The position numbers and the translations under genes were made by a program. The notes below the pieces were generated by a model that saw only the letters and a program-made list of their open reading frames with translations, made no database searches and was not told where the DNA came from. From NCBI GenBank assembly GCA_009760855.2, contig WPIO01000016.1, positions 4,063,001-4,127,000 of the forward strand: a stretch of DNA of 64,000 bases, read 5' to 3'. This DNA comes from Cristatella mucedo. Taxonomy: Eukaryota; Bryozoa; Phylactolaemata; Cristatellidae. Positions 45,671 to 58,172 of the stretch are shown here, in pieces (position 1 is the stretch's first letter; every line of letters starts with the position of its first letter).

Positions 45671-46130
45671 ACCATATATCGTCATAACCAACTAATATGA
45701 TTCCATTAACTATTAAATTTAATCATTCAATCTAGAATTATTCATATGACACTATATTAATATAATTATGATTCTATATGATATGTATGACACTCTTTGA
45801 CTCGATCCGCGGCTCGACCGCTTGCCGGCTTTCTCGTTTTGCTTTTGAAATTCGCTAGTTGACTGAGCACGGAACCAAAAGCCCGCTCAGTCGATATCCT
45901 CAAGTCGAGCGTCAGCACCCCATCTTTCACAGCTCAATGGAGTGAGCGCTCTTTAGCTGTTTAAGCCCGAGAAGAAGTCTGGCCATTTTTCGGCTCAGTT
46001 TGCTGATAATTGATTGCTGCTGCTTGTGGCGTGACAAATCGCAGAAGATTTCAGTGTTGCATCACGCTATGGGGGCCCGAGCGTAGCGGTGCGGTACGCC
46101 CAGCCTAACTAGCCGACGAGCCCGACCTCC
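45671..46130. other. unassigned spacer
   Basis: A short AT-rich block (45,695-45,790) borders the GC island. Nothing else. Confidence 0.45.
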
Positions 46131-46215
46131 GTTGCAGCACGTGTAAAGTGCGTAGGAAAAGATTAAGCTCTCTGAGAACGCTATATAGATGTATTATTAT
46201 TATTGTTGTTATTAT
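46131..46215 (+). mobile_element. LINE-A tail fragment
   Basis: GTAAAGTGCGTAGGAAAAGA...GAGAACGCTATATAGATG followed by (ATT)n/(GTT)n. Confidence 0.65.
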
Positions 46216-48522
46216 ATTGCCGTCTCTCAGGGACACCATTTCCTTAACTGAGTTGCGAAGTGCTCGAATCGTACCTTCAGAAGCTTTCCGTTTTTGACGT
46301 CGTGCGAAAAAACGCAACGCCTGGTTTAGGCGATAAAGGTCGTGTTTCCTACCTTTTCCCTAATTACAAGAGTCTTACTTGGTTCTCCTGTTTCAAGAAG
46401 GTTTAAATCGCAGTCTTGTTCTGAATTTTTTTCCTACTCGCTTGGCCCACTGAGCGTTCATGGATAGTCGCAGCATTTTTATTACGACCGCGCTTCGCCA
46501 ACGCAATAGCCGGTAGAATAAAAACCTGCCCGTTATAGCCTTTACTTCAAGCCGCCTCAGAATGCAGTAGACGTGGCCTGAACGGCGTTTACGATTGGTC
46601 GCTTGCTGCGCATTTGCCGAACAAGTAGAGCCGGGTTTGGCTGCTGAATATTTTGCCAAGTCGTTTTTAAGTTTGGACCGCCCCAACAAATTTATGACGT
46701 ATACATCAAAGTATCGAGTAAGCAGGGAAGCAAGGAAGCGAGGCTCGCCGTGTAAATCAGGCTTTAAAATTAAGGCGGAGGCACGCGAATCGCGGTATCT
46801 GTCTGCCTAAGTAGCCGCTTGTTGTGTCGAACGGTTTAGGGCGTGTACAATGGCCTCACCTGCGGTAGAATGAGCAACTTACCTCCCTTGCATCTTCCTG
46901 CTTCTTTTCGATGCCACGTGCTACTAGCTCGATTCAATCGTGTGTTGTACTCCTTTTTGGAGACAGAAATAACAATCATAATTTCCTATCCATTATCACG
47001 TGTGTGAACAAATACAAGTTTATTTTAGAGTTGAGCTGGCTTTCCACTTTTTGAAAATTGCAGATGCTCACTTTAGCTTTGCTTCCAATATTTTCTGCAT
47101 ATAAAATGGAATTTCCTTTCCTATTGCTCGCAACAAGAAAACATTGCGCCTCGAAAGATCTTAATTTTATGACAGCCTCTTTCCGAACCAGTCGATGAGT
47201 GATTCATAGCTAAAAGCTTGACAAGTTAATTTCTCTTTCTCGAGTCAATTGAATGCGAAGACTATTTTTAGATTCAAATACTGTCTTTATATTGAGACCA
47301 ATTTCCGTTCTCGCTTCTCCTTGGCAATCCTCGCAGCCCTCGTCTCTGTTACGGCCGAGATAAATGCGCAGCCGTGGCTTTAATTAATATACAGCCACGA
47401 ATTAGGAAGCGCATAAAGCCATGAATGCAAACAACTATTGGGCAAGTTAATGATGTACTTAACGATATGCTTATTTCCTCTCACTTGCTTCAACCGTCTT
47501 CAGCCGTCTCAAAGAACAGACGAGCAATCATGGCACTTCCTCTGGTGCCGCCGCCGCCGGTCGGTCGGTCGGTCTTAGGCCGCCGAGTAAGGCTGTTCAT
47601 TTTCCAAAGAAGCCTCTTTATCTAAATTATATCAATAGTAATTATAGCGCTACCAGAGTATCCTAGCGAGCCCGGAGAGAATAAAGTGTTCTTTTGCACA
47701 CTCTGCATTGGCTACCTACTGCGAGTGTCCGACGACATAATCAGGACGGCCTATAACTTTCCAGTTGCACATTTCAAGATGGGACGTGGCAAATACGTGG
47801 CCCAACTTTAGCGCTACGGTAGACGTATGTCACTAAGCCAGAAGCTTCGCTACGGTGCATATCCGCAAGTATCAATAGACTTTATTAAGGAGCTGACTCG
47901 GTCTCTGCCTAGATGTCATTGTAGAACACGACGCCTGGTGGTCGTGCCAGGTTTTCATCTGTGCAACCGCCATAATAAGAATAATAATAATTGTAGCAAC
48001 GAAAAGGCTCTTTTAATATCACTCTAAACAATTACCTGGCACTTTTACTGCATTACCTAGGCACTTTAAAACTCGCTGCGAGGTCATCATCTTCCAGGGG
48101 TGAGTCATATGCATGCTATCAAGAAAACGAAACCACACAAGTAGCCGCTTAGGCCAGAGCGGTCGAGCGAGAGTAAATTCACTCAGTGCAGCTGCTTAGT
48201 AACACATGTGACAATTAGCGTTCGCTGAATCGTGCGCAGATTTCTGGCCCAAAATATTTTGAGGATCTAGCTTTATATTTCATGTGCGAAACTATATTTC
48301 TCCTTCGATTACCGCGCTAGTTTTACTATTTAAAATTTGAAAAAACTCTTCCGGCCAGTCAAGAGAAACGTTAAGCGCGGAGAATCTGTAAAGCGGGAAG
48401 AGATCGGAGAACTCGTGCCGCTGCTGTAGGACAGACACTACGCTTGGTAATTCATTGTAGACTGTAAACAATTGTGCTTGCTCATTACCTAGCTCTATGA
48501 GTTCTTTAATTTTCCTCTGCAG
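46216..48522. other. unassigned spacer, possible introns
   Basis: A CGGTCGGTCGGTCGG run lies at 47,560. A plus-strand frame ending at a GTAAGC donor near 46,720 (AEYFAKSFLSLDRPNKFMTY) is a weak exon candidate. Nothing firm. Confidence 0.35.
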
Positions 48523-48687
48523 CTCCTGTGCTCATTGGAGCCTCTTGCTAACATTGCAAAATACTTTGAAGCAAGCCTATTCAAGCATTCAGACCAGCGG
48601 TCGAGTTCTATTTTTCGGGAATTGTGTGCGACCATAAAGGAGATATGGGACGGCAAGTCGAACTACGTCGAAAAGTGTGAGCTAGAG
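48523..48687 (+). CDS. FANCD2-like exon a
   Basis: Acceptor TTTCCTCTGCAG, donor GAG|GTAAGT. Exactly 55 codons, phase 0 at both ends. It encodes LEPLANIAKYFEASLFK and ELCATIKEIWDGKSNYVEK. With the next exon it resembles the C-terminal helical-repeat part of FANCD2 (a LC.VW..G.K.KSN segment preceding the ILKAIEEIAGVGVPE region). FANCD2 is the monoubiquitinated DNA-clamp partner of FANCI in interstrand-crosslink repair. The similarity is from memory and patchy; the exon structure itself is convincing. Confidence 0.5.
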
Positions 48688-50242
48688 GTAAGTATAGCAG
48701 AAACATTAACTAAAGAAATTAATTAAATTAAAATTAATTAGTTAAAGAAATATTACTATTACTATTACTATTACTCTCGGATGTTTTCTAAGCGATTTTT
48801 TCTCTTCTGATTGCGATTAGTGTTCCCATAATATGCCACACAAAAAATTTGATTCTGCCATGATTTTTTTCTTCTTAAACGGTACCATAAAATCTGCCAT
48901 CGTTTTTGATGCAAAATCAAAAGTCAATAACACAACATTCAATCATGTGCCAAGTGCTGCTGTGATTTTGGAGACTCATTAAACTGGTAGCTGCGCCTAA
49001 TTGGCACATAGCCATACTTCCCCTTGAATGACCAATTGACAAGTGTGAATGCAGTAACGTGGAGGCTGCAATCGGTTGCCTGTACTATCCAACAATTTTT
49101 GCGGTACCTTACCTACCCCAACAGCGTTTGCGTTTGCTTGTGTCGCTTTTAAAAATCAATCAAAAACTGTTAAAATGACATTTAAGCGAGACGCAACTAG
49201 CTGCTCTTGATTCCTACGCACTAACCGGAAGGGCACGGGAACCGTTAGGAAGGACGAAAGAATGACAAGGTCTTACATTACAAGAAAAGCTTCTTGGCTG
49301 AGCTGGGAATAAATTCGTGTGTTTATTGATGAATAATAATAGCAGAGAATGCTGGTTTGAACTAAAATTCTAGAATCGGTGGTGTAAAATCATTCAGGTG
49401 TTGTAAGATCATCACATTTAGAGGGCCAACCGAAGGCACTCCTGGTTTGTGTTACGGACCAGCTGAACGAACCAACTGTCGCCAACGGTCAAATGTTGTC
49501 AGAAGAGAGGCGGCCGCTCTACTGTCCTGCGATGCGTTTTAGAAAACTTTGCCGATCATTAAAATATTGATGGTGCAAAAATGGGTTTGAATCTCGTCTA
49601 TGAGACTCACTGCCGACGGTTACACGAGACAGTTACATGTACCGTAAATACTAATGAATGCTAGATTTAGTCTTTTCGAAAGCTCATCTGTCTTAACTTA
49701 TCGTGCGACAGTTCTCGAGCAATCATTTTTCTTTTTATTACGAAAATATATCACTTTGGCAACGACAATTGCCCTTAAAGTGGCGTCGAACTTAGGAACG
49801 GACAATAGTCTACTGCAAAATCTAGCTAAAAATATGTTTCGATTTCTCCATCTAGCTGTTAAAAAGCAATAAACAATAAAGCGAAACGTGAAGCGATAAG
49901 CTGCAGAGCTGAGGCGTTGGCGATACTTATCAAATTGAGGAGTGCCACAAGAAGGCCGGTATAAATGAGAACTACTATTCTGCCTAACAGTAAGTAGCAT
50001 TGCATTCAGCCTTTGAATATCTTAGTGAGACGAATTTGATCGTACGTAGCTCTTACTGAGCTTACTCAGCCCACTCACCGAGCTCTTACTTACGCAAATG
50101 TATGCAAGGCTGTCTTTTCTAATGTCATGAAACCGTAATTAATTCTAATTGAATTGATGAGGCTCTGCGTGGATATTTAATATCGAGACTCCAAAGAAAT
50201 CCTGGATGCTAATACTCGATTTATAAGTTCTCACAATTGCAG

Positions 50243-50406
50243 AATCTGCTACGAACTTTCTACAATGACTATCGAGATCCTAGGATTAAAGTGGACGTGC
50301 CAATCATACTCAAGTGGCTGATCGATGCTATTGTCGGCATCGGTGTGCCTAGTGACGACTCTTCAAGAGGACTCGCTACCTCGTCTCGGTCTGGTGTTGC
50401 GCAGGT
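50243..50406 (+). CDS. FANCD2-like exon b
   Basis: Acceptor CACAATTGCAG. It continues in phase as ENLLRTFYNDYRDP and IILKWLIDAIVGIGVPSDD. The ILK...I.GIGVP pattern is the best match to FANCD2 (ILKAIEEIAGVGVPE). Two donors are possible: CAG|GTGTGA at 50,405 (phase 0) and GGT|GTGAAG at 50,407, which keeps phase with the next candidate exon at 50,650. Confidence 0.48.
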
Positions 50407-50649
50407 GTGAAGCTGTCTCCGAATTTCTACTTAATTTTATCAAAACTTGGCCGAGGCTTTACGGTCAAACGTGGGCAGGTGTTGGTCCGTAGCATGCTTT
50501 ACGTTATTCGCGCTCGCTGAACTTTCTGCGACCCTTTTAATAGACTAAATAGCCAGCGGAAAACGGCAGCTCGCCTTTAGTATCGCGAAGGAGCTGTGAG
50601 TATGTCTTTTTCTGAGATCCCCCTAGCTCGACTCCAGTGCTCTTTGCAG

Positions 50650-50756
50650 CTGGCATCAACATGAAGATGCTCTTGCTGTGCGACTAATCCAGAAAATAAG
50701 CTATAACGAGAGCTCGCTGTCTGTGGACTCGTTTCGCGGAGTCATAAATCCTAGCT
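50650..50756 (+). CDS. exon candidate running into a SINE
   Basis: After a CTCTTTGCAG acceptor, the phase set by the alternative donor gives WHQHEDALAVRLIQKISYN and SLSVDSFRGVINP. It has a coding character, but no good donor was found before the SINE at 50,757. The frame continues into the SINE and stops at about 50,879. It may be an alternative terminal exon, a SINE-exonised end, or chance. Confidence 0.35.
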
Positions 50757-50915
50757 GCTTTAACAGCCTTTTTTTGCATAGCAACAGAAGAGCCTTTATG
50801 GCTATCACGACCACTTGCAGTGGCGGTACAGGATCGCCCACCGCAGGAATCGAACCCAAGACCTCGGAACCGAGGTCATGAAAGCAACCACCTGTCATAG
50901 TAGTTCAGTAACGGG
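50757..50915 (-). mobile_element. tRNA-derived SINE copy 4
   Basis: Minus strand: GACCTCGGTTCCGAGGTCTT, then box B GGGTTCGATTCC, TGCGGTGGGCGATCC, a CTGCAAGTGGTCGTGATAGC body and ATGCAAAAAAAGGCTGTTAA end. Box A is eroded. It lies antisense in the FANCD2-like gene. Confidence 0.82.
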
Positions 50916-51166
50916 AGACAACGCTTCGCCATCTTGCAGCGTGGATGGAAGTGTGCCATCTTGCCGCCTGACGGACGGACTTTCTCGCTTTAATTAGTAG
51001 AGATGAATGGCTGAAGATATGAGCCCGACGGTGGTCGCCCGGGTTACCATGGTTACCCGGTTCGCGTGGACTGCGATAACTGCCTGAATATTGGTCAAAA
51101 TTATATGAAAACTGGCTAAAAATGTCGGGCTCGTCGAGTTCTATTCGTCAGCAGAAAGACAGCGCT

Positions 51167-51672
51167 TCAGAAAACGATGATTTTTATTGGGTAATGCCTA
51201 GCAGCGGCTGACCAGATCCAAGGCAAGGATCCAGGGCTCGATCGCGAAATGAGCCTCTTTTTTTCCGAGAAATAGCTCAAGATTGATGGCTGATTTGGGA
51301 CACGATTTCTGCCACGAGTCTGTGCCATATCGGATGCTGCTGCCGACGGCGCGCCAATATTGTCAGTACCTTCGTACTCACTATCAGCGATACTACCCAG
51401 GCGTGCACTGGCGCCTCGATTCCGGACCACCCGCATAATCTTTTCAGAGCAGCGGTTGGCAATAAAGTTACCGGGAAATGTTTCCATGAATTGCAGACCA
51501 GTTCTATTGCGTTGTTAAGAACATCATTGCTAACATCTTTTACATCGTCATTATAGCCAACCACAGCGTGCATCCTTTCGTTGAGCTCTTGCGCGCATAG
51601 TTTTTCAGATTGCTGCGACATGATTCTGACAGTGCTGCTCCTGAATCGAGTTGACGGCGTTTTCGACTTCAA
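51167..51672 (-). pseudogene. minus-strand coding remnant with a frameshift
   Basis: Two overlapping frames (51,672-51,277 and 51,487-51,167) read as one protein if a shift occurs near 51,480. The N-terminal half comes from the first frame (SQQSEKLCAQELNERMHAVV), the C-terminal half from the second (ending NQPSILSYFSEKKR). QPSILSYF resembles a PCNA-interacting (PIP) box followed by basic residues. The family is not recognised. It could be a transposon-derived or processed gene remnant in an intron of the plus-strand gene. Confidence 0.3.
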
Positions 51673-52171
51673 AACGCGCTATATTTTTTGTAGCAGATAT
51701 CCCCAAAATAGATAATTAATTTTGATTCTAATTACAAAAATCGGTGACCCGCATTGCCGCCGTTGGACTCACATCGCTATTGTACCTTCATCTGTCTAGG
51801 TAACACATGCAGTTACTGCGGCAATACCATGAGATCAGAGCACGTACGCTCGTCATCAGGGAGACCAGTTTAATGCTTATCAGGGCATTGCAAGGAAGTT
51901 TGAAGAAACGTAAAAGGCTGACTAAGCAAGATTTGAAGTTATGGAAATCAAGCTAGACCTGTAAATTTGATAATTCTACCTAAACTGTAATTAAAATGAT
52001 ATACTTTAGTAATTCTCCATATCCCTTTTTCATAACCTTCAGGAAATTCAGCCACATCCTTGCAGATATGCATGCAATGTCGCTTCGATTCTGCTTCGAT
52101 CTCAGCTCGCCATGCTTCGGCGGAGCTCCGCATCTGCTGCTGTATATCTTCCTATTATTCCTTGCATTTAG

Positions 52172-52324
52172 ACGATGGCCACTCCTGGACCACTCCAAGT
52201 AATCATTGGCACGATGCTCGCGAAAATGAAAATCGTTAGGAACACGAGCACGCGGTGCACAAGATGCAACAACAGCACGAAGGATCAAACCTCGTCATTT
52301 GTCTGCAACTTCTTCTTCGGCGGG
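52172..52324 (+). CDS. exon candidate c (possibly FANCD2-like)
   Basis: Acceptor TTCCTTGCATTTAG, donor GGG|GTAAGC. Exactly 51 codons, phase 0 at both ends. It encodes GPLQVIIGTMLAKMKIV and a Cys/Ser/Thr-rich tail. The VII..MLAKM stretch can be aligned with the VFFRVMMAEL helix that follows GVGVPE in FANCD2. The exon is well bounded; the family assignment is weak. Confidence 0.4.
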
Positions 52325-52329
52325 GTAAG

Positions 52330-54057
52330 CACATGCCTGAGTGGTGGCAGGGGCAAGCCTAATTCGTGGTTTACGTGACTAATGACAAGTCACGTTCGTG
52401 GGAGCGCGAAGTGCTCAGCCGATGCAGACCCCGGCCGCCGACGCCTCTGCTGCCGGTGCTACGTCTGACCTTGTGCCACTGCCACGAACTCGAACTCAAG
52501 CCCGGCTCGCCCGCTTCAGTAGCGCAACGGGCCATGTTTTAGCGGCGGCAACAGCGCAGGTATTAGTGAACCTCGAGCTCCACCTACGCCTGTCCGACAT
52601 TCATCTTCGTCTTCGCCGCCTGTCTGACCTTCACCTACGCATTTGCCTGTCCTACGATGTCATCCTAGGACGGTAAACCCGTTGCTCGGTGGTTGCAAAT
52701 TTGGGCAATTCTTTCCCCGAAATTCCTGAGCTGTTTCGATCTCGAATTCTATTATTACCACTCAAGTATGGCGTTAGAGGCCACGCGAAACCGCTCGATG
52801 CAACCCTCTCTGCCGATTAAGCATTGGTGTAGCACGGCCTGGGAAGGTTGTGCAATGGGCATCGAAATAGAGTGCCATTTCACCTTCACCTTTCATCTTC
52901 ACCCCTCAGTGACGACGGCGGTGAATAGCAATAGCGTGTACACGGTTACGTGTTGGTCCTTTTTGGCTAGCGGACGTGGCGCTGGCGGCTTTGGCCACTG
53001 ATGGCCACGTCCGGGGTTGCAACTTCTGCTGGGGACAAGCGAGTCACGAAGGGGCTGTGCAAGCTCCATCGAGAGGAACCACGATCGCTGTGCAGGACTC
53101 GGACCTGCGGGGGGGGGGGGGGGGTCGCCGTCCGTGCTCTGCTCGTATTCTGCGAGTTGAAGTATTTGAGTCTTATGCGACGCCATGCATTTAGAAACAG
53201 AGCATCTGTTAGAGACAACCTAAATATGCACATTTTGATTTGCACCCTTGGGCAGGCCATCGTAGGACTGAATGCAGCAACGAATCTCACGACCTTGAAC
53301 CACAGGAAGCATTTGGAGATCGACAAAAGCGAGGAGTTTGCTTTGCTCTAGGGGCTGTCGGACATTTTAACCGCCCCTTGAATTTAGCGTACGTTCTACC
53401 TTCTCGTTGAAAAATTGTGCGCGAGAAGCGATTAGGATCTCTGGCGTTTCTGGGAGCAGCAGGGTTCCCTGTTTGCCACTTATTAAGCAGGCACGGTCAC
53501 TGCTACCGTCTAAACAGTCACCAACTCATGTATCATCGTCCTTGGTGAGCTCAGAATACGGCATTTGCTACTTCAAACGGTTAACGGCGCCGGCAGCGCT
53601 TCATTAGACAGTGCTTTATCGTGTCGCGTTTTGACTGCCTACACTGAGAGGAGGAAGAGGACACTTTTAGAGGACACGGAAGCTAGATCACACTAAGTAC
53701 ACTTTTAGATTTTAGTTGTAATTGATGGAATCGCTGCTCCTAAAAGCTGGGCCGAGCTTTGGCAGCAATTCGCAAGTCGAAGTCCAGTTTATGTAAAATT
53801 TCACGGATGAATAAACCGGCCAAAGACGAGACAAGAATCACTCAAGGTAGTTTTCACAAGTTTTTGTTGCTCCGATCTCCGAGGGGGGCTGCCATAGATC
53901 TCCTTTTGCTCGACTCGACGACGATGTCGGAAAAACAGAAGCGAATATGTTTATAAATATATATATATTTATTTATTTGTACGTATGTGTAATTAGGCTT
54001 GCATATATATATCTATATATATATATATATAGATATATATATATCTATATATATATA

Positions 54058-54141
<84 letters not shown>

Positions 54142-54448
54142 TATATATATACATATTGTCTGTATAAACATATAGGTATACTCTGTGTAGTCCATGATGA
54201 AAGCTCTACAGATAAATGACGTTGGAATATTAAAAGAAATCTAATTGAGTAGTTAACTAATCACAGACCTCGACTGACTGTTTATTTCAAGTCTGTGAGT
54301 CGACATTCAAAAAATGTAGCTGCTTTGTAAACGCCATTTTCAATCTTTTGTGAGACCACTGGCGATACTAGTGCCACTGCATGTTCCACTACGGCTCCTT
54401 CTGCGGCTTTCATCTGCTGCCAGCCAATGTTTATTGCCTCCTTCGCAG
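52330..54448. other. unassigned, intron-like, with (G)n and (TA)n
   Basis: A G16 run lies at about 53,108-53,123. Frames around 52,398-53,351 are open on several phases without a recognised family. A (TA)n/(TATC)n block (53,957-54,170) contains self-complementary TATATATCTATATA units. Confidence 0.4.
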
Positions 54449-54627
54449 CCTCTGCCACTCAGCGGCTGCTTTGTTGTCTTTTCGCTTCGCTGAGGTTTGA
54501 GACTGAAACCTTTTTCTTGGAAAGCCGAAGAGAATCGGTGCGAGATGGTTCATATTGGATACTCTGCACGGCGATTGTGAATCTGCCTTTTGCTCCTTGC
54601 GTACTTCCGGTGCCACCAGGAGTCTGG
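54449..54627 (+). CDS. exon candidate d
   Basis: Acceptor CCTCCTTCGCAG and donor CTGG|GTAATA. The frame is open (RESVRDGSYWILCTAIVNL) and ends in phase 0, compatible with the next candidate. Its start phase does not fit exon c, so an intervening exon would be needed. No secure homology. Confidence 0.25.
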
Positions 54628-55166
54628 GTAATAAGCGATGCTCAAGCCTCCTGGTCCTGTACTTAATCGGCGTTTCTGAGTTGCAAACGTTGCGAAGTTA
54701 AATTCCTATATTGCTGGTGGTGTCTACAGCGTACGTACGAAAGCCATTGCCAGTAGGGCCGTTTTAATAAAAGAAATACCGAGTTCTTGGCGCCTCTTCA
54801 AAATTTTGTTCAATTCGGTAATATCACTTTGAATATAAAGCAGTTAATAAGGTATTGCACTTCAATACATAGAATATGGTTACTTTATATCTAAAGCGGT
54901 ACATCCAGGTGTCCTCTTCTTCTTTTGGTTATCCACTACATCGGCATTTATGGTTGCATTAAAAAAGAATAGACTTCTTCAGGAAAAGTCTAAAAGTACT
55001 GAGCAAGGGCGGCAAACAGTATATCAAACGTGGATATCTATTTGTTAAAGTGTGCCTGAATTCGATGTATCAACTTTATAAATGGCGTGCTCACGAGAAT
55101 AAATGATTACTTGATCAGTGGATTCTCGCGGCGAAATTCTAATTCTTTTTTGATAATCACTTTTAG

Positions 55167-55219
55167 TGGCAAACCAGATACGTGAAAGAACTTTTCGAGA
55201 AAAGCACGGAGATGAAGAG
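55167..55219 (+). CDS. exon candidate f
   Basis: Acceptor AATCACTTTTAG, donor GAG|GTAAGC, 53 bp, reading WQTRYVKELFEKSTEMK. It is in phase with exon d. Both splice sites are good; homology is unproven. Confidence 0.3.
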
Positions 55220-55630
55220 GTAAGCCGCTTTTGTAGAAAAAAATTTATTTTGTACAGCACTACACGGTATTATGATATCGTACATTAACGAATTACTAAA
55301 ACGATTGTTATTTGACCGCAGCGCGTAAGAAATTTCGTGCTTATGAACATCTAAACGCTTATCGCTTCGGGCAGCTGGGTCTCCCACGCCGGCGACTGCC
55401 TTAGCTGCACCGGCCGCTAGTAACCTGCTTGTTAGTTATGATCGTCAGCAGCTGTTATCGCTTCGTCTTCGCAGATCAAATGCATTCCTAGATATTAATG
55501 TTGTTGCTAAGATTCATGAACTATGCATTAACAAAAGAAAAGCACCCCGTAGCCGCCTCGGTGGCCGGTACCGCCAGGTCAGACGCCGCTCGTTGGGCGG
55601 GAACTGCGAGCTGAGAACCCGCTCGTTCGG
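55220..55630. other. unassigned spacer
   Basis: No gene or repeat recognised. Confidence 0.45.
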
Positions 55631-55689
55631 TATTCCTAGCCTTGTCTCGTACCGCTCAGCACGCTCCCCACATGCGTCACTGTTAATCT

Positions 55690-57728
55690 CTCTAACTTAG
55701 TGGTCATCAGGCTTGTTGTAACTCCATCGGCCAGACTTAACGCCTGCCTTTGGAATCCTCGCTCAATGTGCAATAAGCCTCTGGTAATAAGCGACCTTAT
55801 TTCTGGAAATGGTATCGACCTGCTCGGCCTAACTGAAACTTAGCTAAAATTGATAAACTGCCCGACAATAAAAGACGCTACCCCATCTGGTTTCTCGTTC
55901 TTTGACACCCCTAGATCAATCAAAACTGGAGGTGAAGTTACTTTTATCGTGCGCTCGAAATTCAACTACAAGCCATTTGCAGCACCCTCGAAGCAGTCTT
56001 TTGAATCATTTGTCTTGGTCTCACCCGAAAACAAGCTACCGATAGTGGCAGTAGTCTATCGCTCACCAGGTACCAAATCCTCCTTTATCTAAGATTTATC
56101 CGATCTCATTTCGATTCTGTGTGCAAGAAATCGACCCTTCCTCGTTATGGGTGATTTCAACGTTCACTTTGATGACTTATCTGACGCTTTCAGCACCGAA
56201 TTTCGTGCATTGACTGACTCATTGTCTATTGTGGCTCATGTGCATGACTCTACCTACATCAAGGGTCACACACTCGACGAGATTTTCTCATACAACTGCA
56301 CTTTGTCATCACCAATTATTAACAAATCCTGCTTATCTGACCACATGCAGATCTCATTAAATCTACAGTGTATGCCCACATCCTCCTCTAAAATAACCTG
56401 TGAATCGCGAAACCTCAAGAACCTTGACATCGATGCTGTCCGTGCGAGAATATCTGATTCGACTTAGCTGATGAGTCCTCCGTCCGATCTGTCATCATTG
56501 GTAGATAGCTACAACAAGACACTAGCTGACACGCTCGACGAGTTTGCATCTCTGACAAAGCGCATTGTGCGCCCCCGCCCAGACGGCCTATGGTTTACCA
56601 CAGACATCATACTAGCCAGGTCTACTAAACGAAAGCTAGAAAAAGCATACAAAAGATCCGGACTTACTGTCCATCGACAGGCTTATGAAGACTACTGTAA
56701 GTCGTACCAATCGATCCTAGCAAAGGCCAAGCCTAGCTTCTATAGAAACATTGTTGAATAACAGATGCACAATCCAAAAGTGCTGATGTTGACGATCAAC
56801 CGTCTCCTCCAACCGTTCCCAGATTAGCTCCTTACCTGATGATCCTAGTGATGATCTAGCCGATCGCTTCTCTCGATTCTTTGTGCAGAAGATAGACAAG
56901 ATCAGGGAGTAAATCCCTACGATGACAACCTCCCCACTAGAATGCTGTTCCTCGGTTTCTGGCTGCACCTCAATGTCTGCATTTAAGCAGGTCACTAGTG
57001 ATCTAGTCCTAAAGTTTGTATCGCAATAAAAGAAGACAACAAGTCCTCTGAACCCTATTCCCACTATCCTGCTCCTACGTTGCGTTGATCAGCTGCTGCC
57101 ATGCATAACTAACATCATTAATATGTCATTAGCCTCAGGTCATGTCCCAGCACCTCTCAAAAAACCTGTAGTCAGGCCTCTCCTCAAGAAAGCAACACTA
57201 GACCAAGAGAACTTGAGCAACTACCACCCAGTCTCTCTTCTACCATTCCTATCAAAGACACTAGCACGGGTCGTGGCCGACCAGCTGAACTCCTATATCG
57301 AAACCTCACACCTTGCTAGTAAGTTCCACTCTGGCTTTAGAGCTAATCACTCCACAGAGTCAGCATTGCTTCGGGTATACAACGACCTACTTAGGAATGC
57401 AGACATGGGTAGAGTGTCTCTGCATGTTTTGCTCGATCTCTCGGCTTAACTTAAAAACACACCTATTTAGGACAGCATTTAGTGGGTCCCTGTGATTCGT
57501 CCTTTACGTGCGTATGCGTGCTGACACTGTGCATGCTGCCACTATCCACATTTGCATGCTGACCCTGTGCATGTCACCCCTAACCATGTTATTCATTTGT
57601 TTGTTTTTCATGAAAGCTTTTACTTACCATTTAATTGCATTTCCCTTTGCAGCAAATGTAAAGCGCCTAGAAAGAGATTGAGTTTTCTGAGGGCGCTTTA
57701 TCAAGTAAATTATTATTATTATTATTAT
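55690..57728 (+). mobile_element. LINE-A copy with endonuclease, RT core deleted
   Basis: The best endonuclease in the window. It has LWNPRSMCNKPLVISDLIS, DLLGLTET, VYRSPGTKSSF, LVMGDFNVHFDDLSDAF, GHTLDEIFS and the SDHMQISL (SDH) motif. The linker (LARSTKRKLEKAYKRSGL) and RT start (NYHPVSLLPFLSKTLARVV) follow, up to LLDLSA. At about 57,446 the sequence jumps to TTAACTTAAAAACACACC near the element's end, removing about 1.1 kb including YADD. Several stops are present. The 3' UTR, hairpin and (ATT)n are complete. Confidence 0.9.
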
Positions 57729-57860
57729 CATTATTAAAACTAGGTTTTACCTTCATTAATGAGCCTGTAAAAGCGATTGGCCATTCATGTAGAAATGTGC
57801 TAGCTATCGGCTGCTATGAAATTAAGTTATCCGGCATCTGATCAATGCTTAAAAGTATCG

Positions 57861-58172
57861 AATGATGTTTATCTCTATTTGTAACTCCACAAAGTCATAA
57901 AGACCACGTGGGTATTACGCTGGAGAGTCTTGTATAGCGCACTCACAGCCTAAAGCTATTTTCGGTACAAGCATTCGGCAGCCAACAGACTTCGTCTCAC
58001 GCGAAAAAGAGAAAGTGGGTAGCGTAGCAGAGTCAGGAGGGCAGTCGAGGCGGTGAGTGGCGTGGAAGTAGCAGCAGCTCAGGACCGCTGGAAAAGAATG
58101 AGTGATACGCAAAGCGAAGCTTGTGAGCGGCGTAGACGTGACAGCCAAGATTATGCTCGGCGATGAGATCAT
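57861..58172 (-). mobile_element. LINE-B 3' end with an RT remnant
   Basis: Minus strand: an RT-like DDLIAEHNLGCHVYA segment (compare [17 protein letters not shown]) is joined to SFPAVLSCCYFHATHRLDCP and the family B 3' tail. This links the family B tail to a real LINE RT. Confidence 0.8.

Noticed and set aside
53947-54219. Tyr/Ile-rich frames on both strands
   Set aside because: Translations of a TATA/TATC microsatellite.
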